8,406 nucleotides of DNA from Actinomycetes bacterium (GTDB lineage: Bacteria > Actinomycetota > Actinomycetes > Actinomycetales > Cellulomonadaceae), in the NCBI GenBank assembly GCA_023430425.1, contig JAEZAR010000001.1, forward strand, positions 1 to 8,406. Reading direction: 5' to 3'. Below the pieces are notes generated by a model. That model was not told the DNA's origin. It was given only the letters and a program-made list of their open reading frames with translations, and did not search any database. The first letter of the stretch is position 1. Each line of letters starts with the position of its first letter. This document shows positions 5,888 to 8,406 of the stretch, one piece after another. A program made the translations under genes and the position numbers.

Positions 5888-5932
5888 GCCCCCGCCCCCC
5901 GCCCGCCGGCGGAATGCGTGCCCCCTGCACGC
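5887..5932 (+). promoter_or_regulatory. C-rich tract and second hairpin before cysK (possible Rho-dependent or structural attenuation element)
   Basis: Bases 5887-5907 contain 17 C and four G in 21 positions, resembling a Rho loading (rut) tract. They are followed by the palindrome CCGCCGGCGG and by GCGTGC (5916-5921) / GCACGC (5927-5932) with loop CCCCT. A further small hairpin, CGCC-TGC-GGCG, covers 5939-5949. No T tract is present, so intrinsic termination is not obvious. I found no anti-Shine-Dalgarno sequence matching the cysK GGAAAGAGGA, so sequestering of that site is not evident. Confidence 0.4.
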
Positions 5933-5973
5933 GGTTGGCGCCTGCGGCGACCCGAACCCAGGAAAGAGGATCC

Positions 5974-6909
5974 ATGGCCCGCATCTACGACGACGTCACC
6001 AAGCTCATCGGCAACACCCCCCTGGTCCGGCTCAACCGCCTGACCGAGGGCGCGGGCGCCACGGTGGTCGCCAAGCTCGAGTTCTACAACCCCGCCAGCT
6101 CGGTCAAGGACCGCATCGGCGTCGCGATCGTCGACGCCGCCGAGGCGTCGGGCGAGCTCCCGCCCGGCGGCACCATCGTCGAGGCGACCAGCGGCAACAC
6201 CGGCATCGCGCTGGCGATGGTCGGCGCCGCCCGGGGGTACGACGTCGTGCTCACCATGCCCGAGACCATGTCCAAGGAGCGCCGCGCCCTCCTGCGCGCC
6301 TTCGGCGCCGAGCTGGTCCTCACGCCCGGCTCGGAGGGCATGAAGGGCGCCGTGAGCCGCGCGGAGCAGATCGCGGCGGAGCGTCCCGGCGCCGTGCTCG
6401 CGCGCCAGTTCGCCAACGAGGCCAACCCGGCGATCCACCGGGCCACCACCGCCGAGGAGATCTGGGCCGACACCGACGGCCAGGTCGACGTCGTCGTGGC
6501 GGGGATCGGGACGGGCGGCACCATCACCGGGGTCGGCCAGGTGCTCAAGGAGCGCAAGCCCGACGTGCGGATCGTCGCGGTCGAGCCGGCCGAGTCGCCG
6601 ATCCTCAACGGCGGTCAGCCCGGCCCGCACAAGATCCAGGGCATCGGCGCCAACTTCGTGCCCGAGATCCTCGACACGTCCGTCTACGACGAGGTCATCG
6701 ACGTCGACGCCGACACCGCGGTCCGGGTGGCCCGGGACGCCGCGCAGCGCGAGGGACTGCTCGTGGGCATCTCGTCGGGCGCCGCGATCGCCGCGGCCGT
6801 GCAGGTGGCGCAGCGGCCGGAGAACGCGGGCAAGCTGATCGTCGTCGTCGTGCCGTCCTTCGGCGAGCGCTACCTGTCCTCGATCCTCTACGCGGACCTG
6901 CTGGACTGA
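5974..6909 (+). CDS. cysK: Cysteine synthase A (O-acetylserine sulfhydrylase)
   Basis: A 311-residue PLP enzyme that makes L-cysteine and acetate from O-acetyl-L-serine and sulfide in the cytoplasm. The N-terminus [20 protein letters not shown] is typical. The PLP Schiff-base lysine is Lys45 in [11 protein letters not shown]. The substrate loop TSGNTG is at 72-77. The phosphate-binding GTGGT is at 179-183. The pyridine-nitrogen serine lies in GISSGAA (265-271). The C-terminus has [11 protein letters not shown] (293-303). Length and motifs are those of CysK rather than cystathionine beta-synthase. The start at 5974 is preferred because GGAAAGAGGA precedes it; an in-frame ATG at 5914 would add 20 residues not usual in the family. 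cysE follows two bases after its stop. Upstream lies the polycysteine leader and attenuator, so expression should rise when cysteine is scarce. Confidence 0.96.
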   Translation: MARIYDDVTKLIGNTPLVRLNRLTEGAGATVVAKLEFYNPASSVKDRIGVAIVDAAEASGELPPGGTIVEATSGNTGIALAMVGAARGYDVVLTMPETMSKERRALLRAFGAELVLTPGSEGMKGAVSRAEQIAAERPGAVLARQFANEANPAIHRATTAEEIWADTDGQVDVVVAGIGTGGTITGVGQVLKERKPDVRIVAVEPAESPILNGGQPGPHKIQGIGANFVPEILDTSVYDEVIDVDADTAVRVARDAAQREGLLVGISSGAAIAAAVQVAQRPENAGKLIVVVVPSFGERYLSSILYADLLD

Positions 6910-6911
6910 CC

Positions 6912-7496
6912 GTGGGCAGACGACTGCGACGGTTCCTCGCCGTCCTGCGCGAGGACCTCGAGGCGGCGCGCACCCGGGACCCGGCGGCGCGCACCGCCCT
7001 CGAGGTGGCCCTCGGCTACCCCGGGGTGCACGCCGTCTGGGGCTACCGGGTCGCGCACCGGATGTGGCGGGAGCCGGCGCTGCGGCTGCCGGCCCGCCTG
7101 CTCTCCCAGGTGCTGCGCTTCCTCACGGGGATCGAGATCCACCCGGGCGCGCAGCTGGGGCGCCGGCTCTTCATCGACCACGGCATGGGCGTGGTCGTCG
7201 GCGAGACGGCGATGGTCGGTGACGACGTCGTGCTGTTCCACGGCTCGACGCTCGGCGGCAAGTCCATGCAGCGCGGCAAGCGGCACCCCACGCTCGGCGA
7301 CAACGTCGTCGTGGGTGCGGGCGCGAAGATCCTCGGGCCCGTCTGGATCGGCGACGGCGCCCGGATCGGCGCCAACGCCGTCGTGGTCAAGGACGTGCCC
7401 GCGGGCGCCGTCGCCGTGGGCGTGCCCGCCGTCGTCCGCGAGGCACCGCTCCCGGCCGAGGCCCGCTGGGCCGAGGACCCCGCGATCTACATCTGA
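6912..7496 (+). CDS. cysE: Serine O-acetyltransferase, short EpsC/CysE type
   Basis: A 194-residue enzyme that transfers acetyl from acetyl-CoA to L-serine, supplying the substrate of CysK. A helical N-terminal part (1-75) precedes left-handed beta-helix hexapeptide repeats (about 76-172). Conserved sequence includes [48 protein letters not shown] and [21 protein letters not shown]. His90 (with Asp89) and His125 correspond to the catalytic His158 and the RHP histidine of E. coli CysE. It lacks part of the longer N-terminal domain of the E. coli enzyme, as many Gram-positive forms do. It ends DPAIYI; a C-terminal Ile is what CysK binds in its active site in the cysteine synthase complex. The GTG start lies two bases after the cysK stop with only a weak ribosome-binding site, so it is probably translated by coupling. 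Confidence 0.95.
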   Translation: MGRRLRRFLAVLREDLEAARTRDPAARTALEVALGYPGVHAVWGYRVAHRMWREPALRLPARLLSQVLRFLTGIEIHPGAQLGRRLFIDHGMGVVVGETAMVGDDVVLFHGSTLGGKSMQRGKRHPTLGDNVVVGAGAKILGPVWIGDGARIGANAVVVKDVPAGAVAVGVPAVVREAPLPAEARWAEDPAIYI

Positions 7497-7500
7497 CACC

Positions 7501-7527
7501 GGTCCCCCGCCGGCGGGCCGGCCGACC
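7501..7527 (+). terminator. GC-rich inverted repeat after cysE (candidate terminator)
   Basis: The 12-base palindrome CCCGCCGGCGGG (7506-7517) and the overlapping GGCCGGCC (7516-7523) are bracketed by GGTC (7501-7504) and GACC (7524-7527). It begins four bases after the cysE stop codon and lies before the next promoter. A T tract is missing, so the call rests on position and stem strength. Confidence 0.35.
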
Positions 7528-7541
7528 CACACGCTCCCTAC

Positions 7542-7571
7542 TTGTTATAGTTGTCATCAAACAACTATGAT
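7542..7571 (+). promoter_or_regulatory. Promoter with overlapping inverted-repeat operator of the gntR cassette
   Basis: TTGTTA (7542-7547) and TATGAT (7566-7571) are separated by 18 bases, the best promoter match in the window, inside a conspicuous AT-rich island. Overlaid on it is a perfect 8-6-8 inverted repeat, ATAGTTGT (7547-7554) and ACAACTAT (7561-7568), covering the spacer and entering the -10 box. GntR-family repressors bind such dyads and often control their own gene, so autorepression is the simple reading. The predicted start of transcription is at or next to the GTG at 7578. Confidence 0.7.
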
Positions 7572-7577
7572 GATGCC

Positions 7578-7931
7578 GTGCTCATCCGGCTCGACCCCGC
7601 GGCCGCCGAGCCCATCTACGCCCAGATCGCGGCGCAGGTGCGCTCGGCGGCCGCGCGTGGCGAGCTCGCGCCCGGCGAGCGGCTGCCTGCCGCCCGTGAC
7701 CTCGCGGAGTCCTTGCAGGTCAACCTGCACACGGTCCTGCGCGCATACCAGGAGCTGCGCGACGCGGGACTCATCGAACTGCGCCGCGGCCGGGGTGCCG
7801 TCGTGAGCAGCGGGGCGACCCGCGACCTCGCCGCGCTGACCGACGCCGTCGCCGTGGTCGCCGCCACGGCGCGCCGTCTCGGCGTGCCCGCCGAGACCAC
7901 CCTGGCCCTCGTCAAGGAGGCCCTGCGATGA
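7578..7931 (+). CDS. GntR-family transcriptional regulator, YtrA subfamily
   Basis: A 117-residue DNA-binding regulator. The winged helix-turn-helix domain covers about 11-78: [62 protein letters not shown]. The remaining 40 or so residues are too short for a FadR or HutC ligand domain. This is the YtrA layout, which usually controls nearby membrane-protein or transporter genes. The GTG at 7578 is chosen because it follows the TATGAT box by six bases and begins the conserved part (MLIRLDP). There is no ribosome-binding site before it, so translation is probably leaderless. An in-frame TTG at 7551 lies inside the operator and is rejected. Its stop overlaps the next gene by four bases (ATGA), indicating a coupled operon. 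Confidence 0.9.
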   Translation: MLIRLDPAAAEPIYAQIAAQVRSAAARGELAPGERLPAARDLAESLQVNLHTVLRAYQELRDAGLIELRRGRGAVVSSGATRDLAALTDAVAVVAATARRLGVPAETTLALVKEALR

Positions 7932-8406
7932 CGTCCCCGTCCCTTCCTGCCACCGCCGGTCGGACGACGTCCCCCGTCCCCCACCGCACGGCTACCACGC
8001 TGCTCGGCCTCGTGCTGCCCGGGATCGTGCTCGCGGCGACGGTCTGCGTGGCGCTGGCCTGGCGCGACCGGCTGCCGGACCCGCTCGCCTCCCACTGGGA
8101 CTCCACCGGCGTCGACGGCACGTCGTCGTTCGCCGGCCTGCTCGCGATGGTGCCCACGCTCGGGGTGCCCATCGCCGTCGTCGCCTGGGCCGCGGCCTTC
8201 TTCGTCGGGCGGGCCGCAGCGGTCCGTCGGTTCGCCGTCGGCATGGCGGTGTGGGGCGCCCTGTTCACCGCCGCGCTGACCCTGACGATCATGGCCGCGC
8301 AGCTCGACGTGGCCGAGGCCACCCAGGCCCGCGACCTCGACGCCGGGCTCGCCGTCGCGTTCGTCGTGCCGCTCGTCGCGGCCGGCCTCGCGGCGTGGGC
8401 CGTGCC
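7928..8406 (+). CDS. DUF1648 domain membrane protein (C-terminus cut by window edge)
   Basis: 159 codons are visible and the frame is open at the right edge. A polar N-terminus of about 20 residues is followed by hydrophobic segments at about 22-45, 69-93, 102-124 and 138-158, so this is an integral membrane protein. Between the first two lies [19 protein letters not shown] (about 49-67), the Pro/His-Trp/Gly pattern of DUF1648, a domain also found in SdpI-like immunity proteins. The function of this family member is unknown. The ATG overlaps the gntR stop (ATGA), and AAGGAGG lies seven bases upstream, a strong site for coupled translation. It is probably the target, together with gntR itself, of the YtrA-type repressor. 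Confidence 0.85.
   Translation, partial: MTSPSLPATAGRTTSPVPHRTATTLLGLVLPGIVLAATVCVALAWRDRLPDPLASHWDSTGVDGTSSFAGLLAMVPTLGVPIAVVAWAAAFFVGRAAAVRRFAVGMAVWGALFTAALTLTIMAAQLDVAEATQARDLDAGLAVAFVVPLVAAGLAAWAV

Noticed and set aside
5914..5973. In-frame upstream ATG that would lengthen CysK by 20 residues
   Set aside because: It sits in the attenuator hairpins, the extra residues are unlike CysK N-termini, and the ATG at 5974 has its own ribosome-binding site.
5374..6630. 418-codon minus-strand frame covering tRNA-Gly and half of cysK
   Set aside because: It crosses a tRNA gene and the cys leader, and there is no family similarity. It is a shadow of cysK.
7567..7575. ATGATGATG triplet as a start site
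   Set aside because: It is in a different phase from the GntR frame and leads only into an Arg/Pro/Ser-rich shadow sequence.
7551..7577. TTG start giving a 126-residue GntR protein
   Set aside because: It would start inside the operator and upstream of the predicted transcription start; the GTG at 7578 fits the family N-terminus.

Overview
The window is about 8.4 kb of very GC-rich DNA. GTG starts are frequent, -10 boxes are of the TANNNT type, and the gene order clpX / clpP2 / clpP1 / tig / tRNA-Pro is typical of actinobacteria. The GC content and protein sequences suggest a Micrococcales (Cellulomonas-like) chromosome. The genus is inference; no 16S rRNA or other marker is present. No mobile element, CRISPR array or foreign-looking block was seen.

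Left half (1-3975, minus strand), read right to left: tRNA-Pro(TGG), trigger factor (tig), the two ClpP protease subunits (clpP1, clpP2) and the N-terminal 192 codons of clpX, which runs off the left edge. This is a protein folding and protein quality-control block. A site resembling the actinobacterial ClgR activator box lies about 40-60 bp upstream of the -10 box of clpP1. Strong GC hairpins follow tig and clpP2.

Right half (3976-8406, plus strand): a UDP-glucose 6-dehydrogenase, tRNA-Gly(TCC) with encoded CCA, the cysteine-synthesis pair cysK-cysE, then a two-gene cassette of a short YtrA-type GntR repressor and a DUF1648 membrane protein cut by the right edge.

The main discovery is between tRNA-Gly and cysK, a 272-bp gap. 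It contains an unlisted 19-codon ORF (5773-5832) with a strong ribosome-binding site, encoding [19 protein letters not shown] with four Cys in its last six residues. Its stop codon touches the 5' arm of a perfect 10-bp inverted repeat (5832-5841 / 5878-5887), followed by a 21-nt C-rich tract and another hairpin before the cysK ribosome-binding site. This has the layout of a cysteine-sensing ribosome-mediated attenuator controlling cysK-cysE, analogous to the polycysteine leader ORFs described in mycobacteria. CysE also ends in isoleucine, the residue that docks CysE into CysK in the cysteine synthase complex, so the locus may be controlled at both RNA and protein level.

A second regulatory point is the GntR gene. 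Its promoter (TTGTTA-18-TATGAT) is overlaid by an 8-6-8 inverted repeat in an AT-rich island, and the predicted transcription start coincides with the GTG codon, implying a leaderless, autoregulated transcript.
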